Shown piece by piece: positions 1 through 11,594 of a stretch of 64,000 nt of DNA. This stretch comes from Melanopsichium pennsylvanicum (Eukaryota; Basidiomycota; Ustilaginomycetes; Ustilaginales), in contig OAPG01000004.1 in the NCBI GenBank assembly GCA_900208305.1, positions 806,001 through 870,000 of the forward strand, written 5' to 3'. The notes under the pieces were generated by a model, which was not told where the DNA came from, ran no database searches, and worked only from the letters and a program-made list of their open reading frames with translations. Position numbers and translations under genes: made by a program. Within the stretch, counting starts at the first letter, position 1. Every line of letters starts with the position of its first letter.

Positions 1-60
1 GATCTGAGCCTCCTCCTCAGCCTGTTTGGAGGACTGGGCGATCTGGTTGGATAGCGTCAT
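1..60 (-). CDS. 5' end of a gene cut by the window edge
   Basis: An ATG on the minus strand at 60-58 opens a frame that runs off the left edge after 20 codons, starting MTLSNQIAQSSKQ and rich in Gln, Glu and Ala. Pyrimidine- and adenine-rich sequence lies upstream of the ATG. The composition suggests a helical or coiled N-terminus. The fragment is too short to name a family, and it may also be an exon interrupted just beyond the edge. Confidence 0.35.
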   Translation of the reverse strand, partial: MTLSNQIAQSSKQAEEEAQI

Positions 61-2770
61 TATTTATGTTGAAGATGTGTACAGCAGGTAAACGATTGTG
101 CTGAGTGAAAGTATTACAGTGATCCGTCCGAGACGCGAATGTTCACCACGATGAGACTAGCAGAGAATACCCCGTGACGAATAGGGAGATAATGGAGAGG
201 ACGTCCTATACGAGGCAAGTGCGAGCAGTCCGGCTTATACGATGGACCAGTGTGACTGAGCGAAGAGTAGCTTGGTCAGGGATGGGACGGAGGTGGGTGT
301 ACAGAAGGAAGACAGAATGAGGAGGGGACGGCAAGGTGAGAAAGACAGAGAAATGCAGGGCGAAGGAAGGGGGCCGGGAAGACCGTGCCTTAGGACCGTC
401 ATTCGTGTAATTGCAAGAATAGAGAGTTTTGTCCTATGCATACGTCCTCGAAGCTCACCAAATCTTCGAGTAACAGACAGAGTACAGCAAAGAGCAATCC
501 GCAGCTACACAGATTCAGCCAGGGATTGCGCAGTTAGAAGAGCAAAAGTACGGTCTCTGCTGCCGTCAAGTCTCTCAGGGATAGCAAGAAGCATGAGAAG
601 CAGTTCACAGGGCATCTTCACAACCAAGCGAGCAGAGTCCGAGCACAGGCTGCGAACTGCTGAGTGTGTAAAGAGGGACTTGAAAGCGATCCATGCAAAA
701 ATTTGAGAAGGGTGACCAGGCTGCATCACGGCGGAAGAAGAAGTTAAAAATACTTGTGCTGTGTGTCGTTCGACTTGGCTTCCAGCACTTTGACGTCGAG
801 TCTTGCTCATTGGTCTGCCGCTCATCGCCGCACCGTCGCATGGCTTTAAGGGTTGCACGCCGTCACCAACAGAGCAAGAGCAAAAGACGGTCTGAACTGT
901 GGCCCTGCTATCACCTCTTGCTGGGAGGGGCAGATGGAGAGGGGAAGTGGTCAAAAGTGACCTAGATGGCTGCCAAATTTGCCGTGACCACAAAGCCCGC
1001 GGAGTAAGCTGAACGAGCGTTCCAGCCCCAACACAATGTAAGAGAGCGGAGACTGCCTCTGTGCGAGCTTGAGGCTCTGGCGGACAATGCGTCGCAATGC
1101 GTCGATCGAGGGATCTTCGGCAAACGAAAAGCGGGTTTATGATGTGTGCGGGTAAAAACCCAAAAGGTTGTGTGGTGTTGAAAGGGTTGTCGCAAGTTGA
1201 CGGAGATGCAAAAAGATTTGGAGAGCATGTAAGTGTCACGTCAAAGTGAGTCGGATGGCGTGCTCGACCAAATTTTCCGTCATCAGCCTCCACTATGATT
1301 GTACTCGTGCGGCATTGAGAATGGGCATCGCTTATAAGCTTCTCTCCCGATTTTATATTATCGGGAACGTGAAACTTGAAGTTGGACGAGAAGAAGGAAA
1401 TGAATAATCTCTCGAGGTCTCGTGCTGACGCTCGACGCGGTTGTGAAAGATCGCGTCTTCTAGCCTCTTGTGTTGGTCTTCCATATCGCAGTTTTGAAAT
1501 TTTAGCCGACCCAGATCCCTTCTTTCTGTTGTGACTTCAACCTTTCTTGTGCGATGTTCGAAAGCCCACATTTCTGTGATGATTAGCAGCATCAAATCGA
1601 CATGCTGCAAATCACACGCCTGCACCGCAACAGAACGCTTTGCCCATGCAGACGATGCAGTGTACAGTACCGCAAGTAGGCGAGTCTCTCTCACGGGTTC
1701 ATACATATAGCCCTACTCCCGATACGCAGTGAGCACTTCCGCCCCTTTGCTGAGGCTTGGTCTTGTACGCACTGCCGTCTCTGCTCTTGATTTCCTTGAT
1801 GGAATTGACTGAGTCCGGCTCTGAGCTCTCGTTGACTCTGAAGTTATGAGTGCGAAGAGAACACAGGCCCTTTGGTGACAAAACAGATTGATCTTTGAAA
1901 GGAAGCAAGCTCGGATAACGTCCGACAAAGCCTACCTTGGCGTCAACAGCGGCTGAGACAAAAGGAGCAGACACACGGGTACAGGCTATGCAGTACAGTA
2001 CTTCGGACTGTGCCAAATCTAGAAAGGATCACGAGCCGCACATTCCAAAGAGGCTGCTGACGTTCTCATCAAATCATTGTACCATACAGTAATTAAATCT
2101 ACTGTACCCGAGCTGCACCAAAGCTCTTGCTCAGCCTGCACTTGGACCGCCTGTGTGTGCTTGCTCTTGCTTTCCGTGACATTATAGGGGGGAAAGAATG
2201 CACGCAGATGCTTGTTTTCAATCACCGCCTCATGCTAGAATCACAGGCTTCTGCAGCCACTCACTTTGCTCACTTTGCGACACGTCTTTGGTCTGGTAAA
2301 CAGGCGTTTATGGTTTGCTTTTTTCTTTTTTTCTCTCTCAATTTCGGCCTTGCCGACAGCGTTTTACCGTGTTTTGTGAATTGCATCCGAGCCAAATCAA
2401 TGCTCTGCCTTGCACAGCTCTAAATCCAGCAGCAGCATCTCAGTATCTTGACTCTCTGCCAAGTGAATCGAGAGCGACAATCGGATAGACACTCTCAGGC
2501 TTCTCACCATTATTCGTTCACACAAGCTGGAACAGATGCTCATCACAATTTGATTTGGAGCTCACTGCAGCATCGGTCGGACCCTTATTTTTCGCCGAAG
2601 CGCAGAAACTTACTCCTCAGCCGACTCGCGTTACAGCATCTATTTCCTCCTTCTCTTTCACTCTCTCCTGCTGGCATCGTCACCTCCACCAGTTCATATC
2701 ATACACCTTGTTTGGTTCCCAATTGGTTCGAGACAAAATAGCAGGGCACCAATCGGTGCAAGAGTTGGTC
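61..2770. other. Intergenic region without a convincing gene
   Basis: About 2.7 kb between the edge gene and the next coding region. Several open frames exist (the longest is 262 codons on the minus strand at 505-1293), but they overlap each other on both strands, have no recognisable motif and show cysteine- and arginine-rich shadow-like composition. The final 250 bp before 2771 is rich in C/T runs such as those at 2640-2670, which fits a leader or promoter of the downstream gene. Confidence 0.5.
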
Positions 2771-5272
2771 ATGCACTCATCCTTAGGCGCTGCATCGCTT
2801 CACAATCCATGCCGCGTTGTAGTGATCCCTGATTCTGCTACTTCCTCCAAAACAGCCTCCCCCGATCCAATGTTCAGCCCCAGTAGCAACAGCAGTCACA
2901 GTAGCACCTATACCGCCGATATTGTCGGCCCATCCAAACATCATCAGCAGCAAAGAGTCGCCTCCACCACCTCGCATCGCAGCACTCATACATTCACCTT
3001 AGACGCATCTACTTTCTCGTCGCACAAACACCAACAATCATCGGAAGACCGACTGCCTGCAGCATTAGACGTTGACGCGCCGGCCGACTCACGCTTCGAC
3101 AGCCTCCACGAGCTTCTCGAACGAGCTGGCTACAAGGAAACGCGCATCGTAACACCAGACCGTCAGACTCTAGCTGGCATGTTTGCCAAGAAGCTCGCCA
3201 CCCCACCTAGGCAGCCCCGACTCGTCGATGACTTTACTTCAGAATCACCATCGCTAGCTGCGAGCGAGCTGAGACGTGCCATGCAGAAGGACCGCTCAAC
3301 ACCGAAATCATCTACCAGCAAGAGCTTGCCATCGCGTAAGTATAAGCTCGCATCAACACAGGATGCTCCACCCCTACCCGCTGCGCCAGTTCCGTTCTCG
3401 AACTGGTTCTCAAACATGTGGCTCTTCGGGCCTGGCACCATCTTGGACGACCCTGCACCCTCTGTCGACGCTTCTCGTTCTTCAAGAGACGCTGACGGAG
3501 CAGTTGTATCGCAGCCGAGTGAGGCTCAAACGGGTTCATCCACATCATCGTCATTTACAACAACATCAGCATCCGCGTCATCATCCGCATCCACCTCGCA
3601 TTCAGCACCCCTCAAGACTAAGCGTACAGCATCCAACAACCCAGTTTGGTCCGCGAGCGTGGCGTATAGATCCTCCAATTCCAGATCCAACACTGCACCA
3701 GTGCGAAAGAGCGTGGCCATCTCTTCCGACGTCATGAGCAGCGATGCAGCCGCAGAACAAGCCTGGGAAGCACTTCAGAAGGCAAGTTCCAACGTCGGCT
3801 CCAAGAAGCGACCTGGCTTGGTGGATGCCTTTGTCAGTCCAACCAAGAAAGAGCCCACCGCCGACACACGCGGAGACTCGCAAAGCAGTCCCCATCGTCA
3901 GCGAAAGTGGAAGAAGGAAAGAGCAGCATGGCGAGAGTCTTTGGGCGATCTTGAGGCCATGATGGACCAATCTCGAAAACGTCGTGAAGCATCGCTAGCG
4001 GCGGCGGCCGCCACAGCAGCTCCTTCTTCGGCGAGCAACTCTGTTGACTCGGATCTCACGCGATCCTCTCCACCTCCCTCGTCGTGTGCTCCTGATCCTT
4101 CACCATCGACAAAGGTAACCGACGATCAAGCAATCACAAAGCTCCTTAGCGGACCAGCGCTACCTTTTCTCACCACCGACCCAGCCGTCGCTCCTCGCAA
4201 TGGCTCTTGCACACGCCCTACCCACCTCTCGATGCGACGTATGAAATCCGTCGAAGTGCTCTCCAAAATCGTTCGCGAGCGCCGCACTGTTTCGTCTGCC
4301 TCGGACTCGACCCGATCCTCATCCAATCAAGCGTCTGTGGTCCAAGCAGACACCGGAAGTGGTCAGATCAGCCCTAGCATCAAGAAACGATCCACACCAC
4401 CACGTCTAACTGTATCCTCTCCACGCGGCATCTCGTCACCCAAGGAGCTCGCACTGGAAGGTCACGAATTCGAACCCATCTCTTGGTCGCCTGGCAAATA
4501 TGGTTCTGTGGTCATCTCGAATCGTCGAGTGCAGAAGAAACCGCGGTCTAAGTTGCGACAAGTTTCATCTGGGTCTGATCTACGGACTGCCGCAGCGTCG
4601 AATGAGGGTTTGACGATGCCTAAGAGGGGACGAAGTAAGATTCGATCTTCACCAACGAAGACAGGCAAAACGATGGCTCCGGTAGCAGCGATATTGAGAG
4701 ACAGTATGGGCAGTTTGTCCAAGGGTAGCAAGATTCGGGCGCTTCGAAACAATGGGAATGTGTTTGATGATGCGGAGGAGGGTGCAGGTGAGATAGATGA
4801 TTCGCCTACTCGCAGAAGGAGTAGTAGGGTTTGTGGTCAGAAGCCGTTGATTCTGGCTCGAAGGACATGTGCACCGGTCCATGATAATGATGAAGAGGAG
4901 GATGTCTTTCGACCAGGTCAGAGGATTGGTGGTGGAGGAGGAGGGACGTTGTTGAAGAAGAAAGACTTTTCAGCCCGAGTAAAGCGTACTAGCAAGATCA
5001 TGCGATTGATTGAGGAAGCTGAGAACATGCCTTCGATTGCTGGTATGATTTCGAAGCCGGATTCCATCACGGTGGCTGCCAGGAGGAGACCGTTGGAAAA
5101 AATAAGTATACAGGCTTCGGCTTCGCAGACCATCGTTCAATCCAAAGATTCTACGCTGAAGGAAGCAAGAGACGAGTTAGAGGAGGGGTTAAGTCGTTCG
5201 TTGAGCAACAAGAGTCGGGAGCGTATGAACACCATCACGCGCGTACTGGGTCAGAGACAGACAGCAACTTGA
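2771..5272 (+). CDS. Serine-rich protein of unknown function
   Basis: A single 833-codon frame. The frame stays open upstream to 2555, but that upstream part starts with a TTG codon and reads like leader, so the ATG at 2771 (MHSSLGAASLHNP) was chosen. The protein is mostly low complexity (Ser, Pro, Lys, Arg). More ordered patches include a segment around residues 115-140 with YKETRIVTPDRQTLAGMFAK, a hydrophobic FSNWFSNMWLFG patch near residue 213, and WEALQKASSNVGSKKRPG near residue 335, followed by a basic stretch. A short Gly run lies near residue 720. I recognise no enzyme domain, signal peptide or membrane helix. It may be a regulatory or scaffold protein, but that is only a composition-based guess. 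Confidence 0.75.
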   Translation: MHSSLGAASLHNPCRVVVIPDSATSSKTASPDPMFSPSSNSSHSSTYTADIVGPSKHHQQQRVASTTSHRSTHTFTLDASTFSSHKHQQSSEDRLPAALDVDAPADSRFDSLHELLERAGYKETRIVTPDRQTLAGMFAKKLATPPRQPRLVDDFTSESPSLAASELRRAMQKDRSTPKSSTSKSLPSRKYKLASTQDAPPLPAAPVPFSNWFSNMWLFGPGTILDDPAPSVDASRSSRDADGAVVSQPSEAQTGSSTSSSFTTTSASASSSASTSHSAPLKTKRTASNNPVWSASVAYRSSNSRSNTAPVRKSVAISSDVMSSDAAAEQAWEALQKASSNVGSKKRPGLVDAFVSPTKKEPTADTRGDSQSSPHRQRKWKKERAAWRESLGDLEAMMDQSRKRREASLAAAAATAAPSSASNSVDSDLTRSSPPPSSCAPDPSPSTKVTDDQAITKLLSGPALPFLTTDPAVAPRNGSCTRPTHLSMRRMKSVEVLSKIVRERRTVSSASDSTRSSSNQASVVQADTGSGQISPSIKKRSTPPRLTVSSPRGISSPKELALEGHEFEPISWSPGKYGSVVISNRRVQKKPRSKLRQVSSGSDLRTAAASNEGLTMPKRGRSKIRSSPTKTGKTMAPVAAILRDSMGSLSKGSKIRALRNNGNVFDDAEEGAGEIDDSPTRRRSSRVCGQKPLILARRTCAPVHDNDEEEDVFRPGQRIGGGGGGTLLKKKDFSARVKRTSKIMRLIEEAENMPSIAGMISKPDSITVAARRRPLEKISIQASASQTIVQSKDSTLKEARDELEEGLSRSLSNKSRERMNTITRVLGQRQTAT

Positions 5273-5733
5273 TGCACTTACTGTGAAGTACATTAGAATG
5301 CCGAACATAACAGGATACACAAACCATACTTTTTATACCAGAACTGCAAGGTAGACACACACACGTTTACGTTTGCTATATAAATTTTATCACCACAGCT
5401 CGTTTTCAGGACTCGTTCCATTTCGACGATTCTCTCTCTTATTTTTTTGCATGCATTGCTACCTTTACCCGTCCCTCCATGCCAGCTCACGAAGCGAAAG
5501 TACATCCCATTCTGCACAATTCTTTCTTTTGAGAGAGTAACTTTGTGGGGGGGTAACATATCAAAAGCAGTGTCCATTTGAAAGCATAGGTAAAACCGAA
5601 TTCGTGAATGACTTTGTGAGAGCCTCTTCAGTGAGTTAGTAGCGATAGTTGCAAGAAGCGGAGCTGGATTGCACTCTTCTGCTCTCTTCCTTGAACAAGA
5701 TATGGCGGCAGCAGATGATCCAGTTCCTAGAAA
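5273..5733. other. Intergenic region between convergent genes
   Basis: The serine-rich gene ends at 5272 and the guanylyltransferase gene ends at 5734, so this stretch should hold both 3' untranslated regions. I see no gene in it. It contains a CA run near 5350-5362 and T-rich stretches near 5450 that could serve as transcript ends, with no clear signal. Confidence 0.5.
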
Positions 5734-7550
5734 TCAGCAAAGTTCTGGGTAGATCTTTTTGGTTCGACCGACGATTTTCTTGACATCCTGAGACCTTGCT
5801 CTTGTTGTGATCAATAATGCATCTGGAGTATCCACAATGACTACATCGTCGACACCCAAGCATGCAATCGTACGACCTGCAGCAGGGATGATCAAACCTC
5901 CCGCCTGAGACTCTGTCACCACCAGCCGATTATCACCCAAGATCCTTGGTTCACCCTCCTCGGCAGGAATCAGATCCGCCAAACTTGAGAAATCTCCAAC
6001 GTCATCCCAACCAAACGTAGCAGGAATCACCGCAACCTTGCCCACCTTCGATGCAGGCTCTGCAACCGCATGATCAATGGCGATCTTGGGCAAAGTCGGC
6101 CAAATCTCATTCATCACCGCCCCCCTAGCATCGCTATCCCAAGATGCGGCAATTCGTGTCAAGCCATCGTGCAGCTCTGGTACAGTCTCTTTCAACAGAT
6201 CCAAAAGAACCTTGGCTTTGACCACAAACATACCACCGTTCCACCTGTAGTCACCGGTGCTGAGGTACGCACTTGCGGTCCTAGCATCAGGCTTCTCCTT
6301 GAATTCCGTAACCCTTCGAGCGTTGGGTGCTTCGTTGACCTTGAGTTTCTCGCCGAGCTTGATGTAACCAAAACCTGTCGAGGGGTGTGATGGAGCGATA
6401 CCGATAGTGACCAAGTAGCCCGCCTTGGCAGTGGCCACAGCTTCAGTCACCGCACTCTCGAAAGCGTCGCGACCCGAGATGATGTGGTCAGCAGCAAACG
6501 AGCCGAGCACTGCTTCTGGATCACGCTGCAACAAGACCGCAGCAGCCAAACCAATGGCGGCCATGGACTCCTTTGGGCTGGGCTCAGCCAGCACGTTGGC
6601 CTGCTCGAGCTCAGGCAACTGCGCCGATACGCCACCTACGTGCGCTTGACCTGTCACGATTATCATCTGAGCCTGTCCCGCCAGTGGCAGCAGCCTATCC
6701 CAAGTGCTCTGCAGCAACGTCCTGCCGCTTCCGGTAAGATCCAGCAAGAATTTGGGGTAGGATTCACGCGAGAGAGGCCAAAGACGAGTACCGGCACCAC
6801 CGGCAGGGACGACAGCCCAGAGGCCGAGCTTGGGTTCCTCAGCGAGCAAAGGAGAAGGCTGCGAAAATGTTGATGCGCCCATAGAGAGGTGTGGTGCGTG
6901 GAGCATATCCATGGATCCATTCTTGGGAGGGGACGAGGATCGACGGCCGAGTCGTGGGAGGAGACCAGGCGACTTGAGGGCGGGCGACATGGAACCGGGA
7001 GTCATCGAGTTGTAGAACGAGTTGCGTCGTGCATTGGCCTCATTCTGGCTCTCCATGGTGTCCATGCGCACATGCAATCGGGACAGCTGCAGAGCAAAGG
7101 CATGAGAAAGAACAAGAAAAGTGTCAGCATGCTTTGTCCCACTTTGTGACATACGATGTTGTCTGATTTGCAGCTGTGAGGGTTGAAACTTACCTCTTTT
7201 TGCATGGTCAAAATGCCCGAAAGGACCTGGTCCATGGCGGACTGTTCGCTTACGTTACCCATGTTGGTGACTGTTTTAGGGTTGTGTACGTCGTCAGCTG
7301 TGAGGTTTTGGAGAGCGCGTTCGTCGCGGTTGAGAGCAGCGTCTACTGTAGAAGGTGCCTGACCCGGGTTGTCAGGGTAGCTGTCAAAGTGGGCGGCCGA
7401 GGAGCGGATATTGATGGGAGTGGCAGCTGCGTTAGTGGGAGTGGTGGGCGAGTGGGTGGACGAAGGATCTAATGACACGGGTATGGAGAGGTTTCGTGGA
7501 TTCTTGGATGAAGAGGAGGTGGAAGGAGGAGGAGGGCGAGGAGAAGACAT
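5734..7550 (-). CDS. Bacterial-type mannose-1-phosphate guanylyltransferase (ManC-like) with fungal N-terminal extension
   Basis: Two exons: 7550-7194 and 7086-5734, joined across a 107-bp intron (donor GTAAGT at 7193, acceptor CTGCAG at 7087, phase 0), giving about 569 residues. The enzyme makes GDP-mannose from GTP and mannose-1-phosphate, the donor for glycosylation and cell-wall mannan. The catalytic domain starts near residue 208 and carries the nucleotidyltransferase signature GGAGTRLWPLSRESYPKF, FKEKPD, YRWNGGMF and FGWDDVGDFSSL. It has no C-terminal left-handed helix repeats, unlike the usual fungal Psa1-type enzyme. The phrasing of these motifs is closest to my memory of actinobacterial enzymes. 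The first about 205 residues are Ser/Pro/Thr-rich with a short heptad-like helix across the splice junction (TMQKELSRLHVRMDTMESQ). No mitochondrial or secretory signal is evident. Family assignment is firm; the donor lineage is inference. Confidence 0.88.
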
Positions 7551-8479
7551 AGTTGATCAACCTGACTATATGTTGACGGTACGAGGTAGGTGTGAGAGAG
7601 AAGAGGCGAGGGGGGAGGAAATGGGGAGGACAAGCAGATGATGACCTGTTGGAGCTGCTTGCGCTGCAGCTGAAGCTACGTTTGCCGATGGTGAACGCGA
7701 ATGGATCTGCAGCAGTTGCCGATCCCCTCGAGGCTGCGTTGTTCGCGGAGGCAGAGAGGGAAAAAAGGGTCTTTGAACCTGTAAGAACACGAATTTCAAG
7801 AAGCTGTATTTCAGCCAATATCTTTTTTAGTGCGCTGCTAAAATGGCCTGCATCGCAACAACCGATACAGCAAAAGTCCAAGTGCACCGTGATTCACACG
7901 CAAGCGAGACCGCGGTAATGCCACACGTTCGTTGTTGGTGCCTTGTTTAGCCATTTTTATTTTTTTTCAACTTTGTAATTCGTTATTACGGACCGTAATT
8001 GCCGTTTTGTCTCAAAACAGAGGTCATAGATCCTGGGACCCTCCGAGCTTGCTACTCGTTCAGAGATGATGATCCATGAACAAGCTTGGGATCTCTTGAT
8101 CCTTTCGACATCAGTGAAAGTTGAAAGCCGAAGCCGGGACCGGAACTGAGCGTATACAGCTCTTGACTCTATTCTCACTCGAGACAGAAGTGGCGGTGTT
8201 GTCAACGTCTTGGATTGTTCGCAACTCACAGTGCTGGCTGGAAACGACCTCGCTACAAGCGCCATCAAGCTCTATCTTCCATCATCTAAGGCTGGCAGAG
8301 AAAGAAATAACATGGCTCGATAGCAGGGCTACAGCATGTTGACTAGACGTGGGTGGGTCTTCCGAAAGAATAAAAATAAATATAAAGGCATAAAAAAGGG
8401 GGACAGGGCTGGCTGATCAGCCACAATTCTTGAGAGCTTTGCTCCGGCGGTGGAATCGCGACGTCTCGATTCTGGCATA

Positions 8480-8480
8480 T

Positions 8481-8545
<65 letters not shown>
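8480..8545. repeat. (CT)n microsatellite
   Basis: An uninterrupted CT dinucleotide run of about 33 units. Open frames reading through it as Ser-Leu or Glu-Arg repeats are artefacts of the repeat. A similar shorter tract occurs at 57188-57230. Confidence 0.97.
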
Positions 8546-8547
<2 letters not shown>

Positions 8548-11500
8548 ACTCCTCATTGTCACATCGGCAATCCGTCGAACAAGCTGTCAGCGAAAGTCGA
8601 GCGGGTGCCTTGTAGCCTTCTGCGAAACTGGATTGCTGAGGTGAAGTTCATGCTGTGCTGTCGTCGTTCGTGAGAAAAAGCGCATTAAAGGTAGTCTAAC
8701 CGCACTACACTACAGTAAATTACAATCCTCGTCTGGGAACAAGATTCGACACCCGTCCTCCGTCACCAAGAAAACTTTCATCGAGCCAACAACCTACATT
8801 TCTTAGCCTGTTGCGCTGCTCATTGCTTCAACGCAGCGTGTCGGAGAGGGGCGGAGCCGATCAGATCTACAGTACAGTGCTGTTCATTTATGCGGTGTCA
8901 GTCCCGTACGCTGACTTCCACGCCAAGTCGGGCGCTGTATGGTATCAATTCCAGTGGCATGGTGAATACCGCCAATGCCAACATTGGCACATCTCAGCCA
9001 AATGCAGCCAACTTCGCTAGGAGTACCGACCGCAGTCTCAATTGTCACGCTGCCAAGATAAGATTCTCACTCCCGGTCTGCATGGCACACCTGCTCCTTC
9101 GGGACCCTGCTTGGTTTATCCAAAGAAAATGATTGAGTTTGCCAAAAAAAGCCACTCCGCTGCCTAATTTTCCGCCGCTCTCAGGCAAAGGTTGCTTCTG
9201 CCATGTGCGCCTGCATCTCGGGATCGGACTTTCATCTCGCCACTCCCTTCTGGCCGAACCACGCCTCTGTTCTAAGAGCTGGTCTGCACCGAAACCTGTC
9301 TGCTTTTGATAATTGCGCATGGTGGTCGAACGTGGCATTTGATGCCCATGTCTCATGCCAAACCACTCGTTCATGACTGAACGAGCTTTTCCGACTGGCC
9401 TAGATTTGCCGTGGCATTGAAAGAATTGTGTCGGAAAAAGATGCTGAGCGTTGAGCAAGTGTTCGGTCCCAGGCCCGGAAATTGGGACCCAATTTCTATC
9501 AGTATCGCTTTCTTGACAACATGACTTTGGCACCACTCTGTCCGCAAAATCATCTTTGCTGCGATAAGGTATCGATGACATCTCTCGCACGCAGCGACGC
9601 AACGAGGTCTGCCATAGGTCGTTGTAATGTAACAGTAGCCAGCCGCCCGTCACACTAATCCCACGCACGGGCGACGGAAAAATCCCGCCTTCTCTGCATT
9701 CTCGGTTGGAATCGGGAAGAAGATCAAGACTCGATTGAAAGATGTCCCGGCAGCGAATAAGTTCTGTCCGGTGCCTGTAGCATCATGTTCAAAAGCTTTG
9801 ATAGCTTTGTCTTGTGTGCGTTCCTCTTGTAGCATCATTCGATTGATCAATCATCCAATTGACCAATCAATCATCTTGTCTGTCTGCCAAAGAATTGCCC
9901 TCCATGCCAAACATCCTCAAAGACATGAACGTACGAGCTGTGAAGCTGAGATGATCATTGTCTTGGTATGTCTCACAAGATGGACTAGCGTCAATTACAG
10001 AGACAGGAAAACGATCTACCAGCTCGTGATAGCAGCTGCTAGCTCCAAAACCCAAACAATACATTCTTCTTTGATGCGAGACATGGTTTTTTTTGTTTTC
10101 GCGTGTTAAGTCCCGTTCTTGCAGTTCTACGCGGCCGCTGTATAGCATCTCTCACACCTTGCGCCTTCCCAGAATGTCGTCCCTGATCATCAACCCAACA
10201 AACGGCGTCGAGACAGTCAAGATTGAGCCTTTCATTTTGGACGCTACATCTCTGGGTAGTCCAGATCATCTTGGTCATACATGAGCGCTCTGAATGGCGA
10301 GGGATGGAGGGATGGAGACGATCGGATCGAAGGACCTATTTTCAGAAACATATCCATGTTCCGCTCATGAACTGTGACACTTTGGGCGATTCTAGGTGCC
10401 CAGCTCGTCTGTTCTGCCGGACCTGGCTTCCAGTAGACACTTGGAATACTTGATCGACTACGTCAGATTCTTGTTACCACAGGAAAGCGGTCGTGATAGG
10501 TTAATTCTATACCTTATCCTTGCGCCGCCGAGCGGAGTCGCCCTCACCCATTCTCATGCAAAGCGAACATGACGGCTTGAAGCGCCGTCAAAATGGTCAA
10601 ACGCTTCGATGCAGCAAGAGGGGATTGAAATTCATTAGCCGACTTGCTGTATTGGGTACTTGCACGTCGGAGACGGGTGGGAGGCGAACTGAAGGGCGTA
10701 TTGGGTTGAGTTGCCTTTCCGACAGCTCCACGATTCAACGCCCTGCAGCGCATCGAAGCGGAATCGAGGGTTCGCCAAGCGCTCAGGCACACGACGTGGG
10801 TACGACTTAGTGATCAACTTCCCACGGCCCTCTGAAACCCTCAAACTCCATTCTCGTGATGGACTGTACAGAATATTTCCGCCCTCGACCCTGCACAAGA
10901 AAGTGCAAAGGATTTGGTTGTGTGGATAGTACCGCTGCGGCCTAATGCTTTCTTTTCGCGTAAGCGGGATCCGTCATCGTGCTTGCTTGCAGGATTGCGA
11001 GAGGAAGAGAAAAGTCGGAACAAAGATGATTGCCGAGGTGTTCCTCATTGTGCGTGGAAGCAAACAAGTTCGAGAGTCCATCTTCGATGTATTTGCCCAG
11101 ATCGAGGGGTGTGTTGTGTGTATAACTACTGGAAAACGGAAATCCGACGTTTTCGGATGAATCAACCTGCAGATCAATTCCGCATCAGGGTCGCAAATCT
11201 CGGCTCTTTCTGATGTGTGTGTTTCATCGACACTGTCGATCCTCCTACGTCGCCTGGATTAATTGCTCAGATCGATCATGAGGCTTTCCACGGTAAACAG
11301 CAGTAGCAGCGAAAGGCATCGAATTTGGCACACTCGGCTTCGCTTTTCAGTTACGAGCGGTTGTCCGCAACTCAACAACTGCGTTTCTTTAACTTTGACA
11401 GCCTGCTTTCCCACAATGGGACGGAGCACTTGACATAGGTTTCTCGGCATATCTACGACTTGCAATCGCGCCTTTGCCCGGCAACCGGAAGCCGAGAGGC

Positions 11501-11594
11501 TTGGTAGGTCCGATCGGGGCTCAGTTTTGTAATGCGCCTGCCAGTATTATGGGCCTGATTTCTGGTGTCTGATTTTTTTCCGGGTTCATTTTTC

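Noticed and set aside
505..1293. 262-codon minus-strand frame left of the first gene
   Set aside because: It overlaps other frames on both strands, is rich in Cys/Arg/Ser without motif, and has no start or splice context; treated as a chance frame.
7432..7887. Upstream extension of the guanylyltransferase gene into a further exon
   Set aside because: The frame is Ser/Cys-rich without a convincing splice site, and the ATG at 7550 already starts a coherent protein.
8329..8673. Repeated Ser-Leu and Glu-Arg proteins across the CT tract
   Set aside because: All frames are direct translations of a dinucleotide repeat, not evidence of a gene.
9045..9668. 207-codon minus-strand frame in the gene desert
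   Set aside because: Its Arg/Cys/Trp-rich random-like composition and lack of any recognisable motif suggest non-coding sequence.
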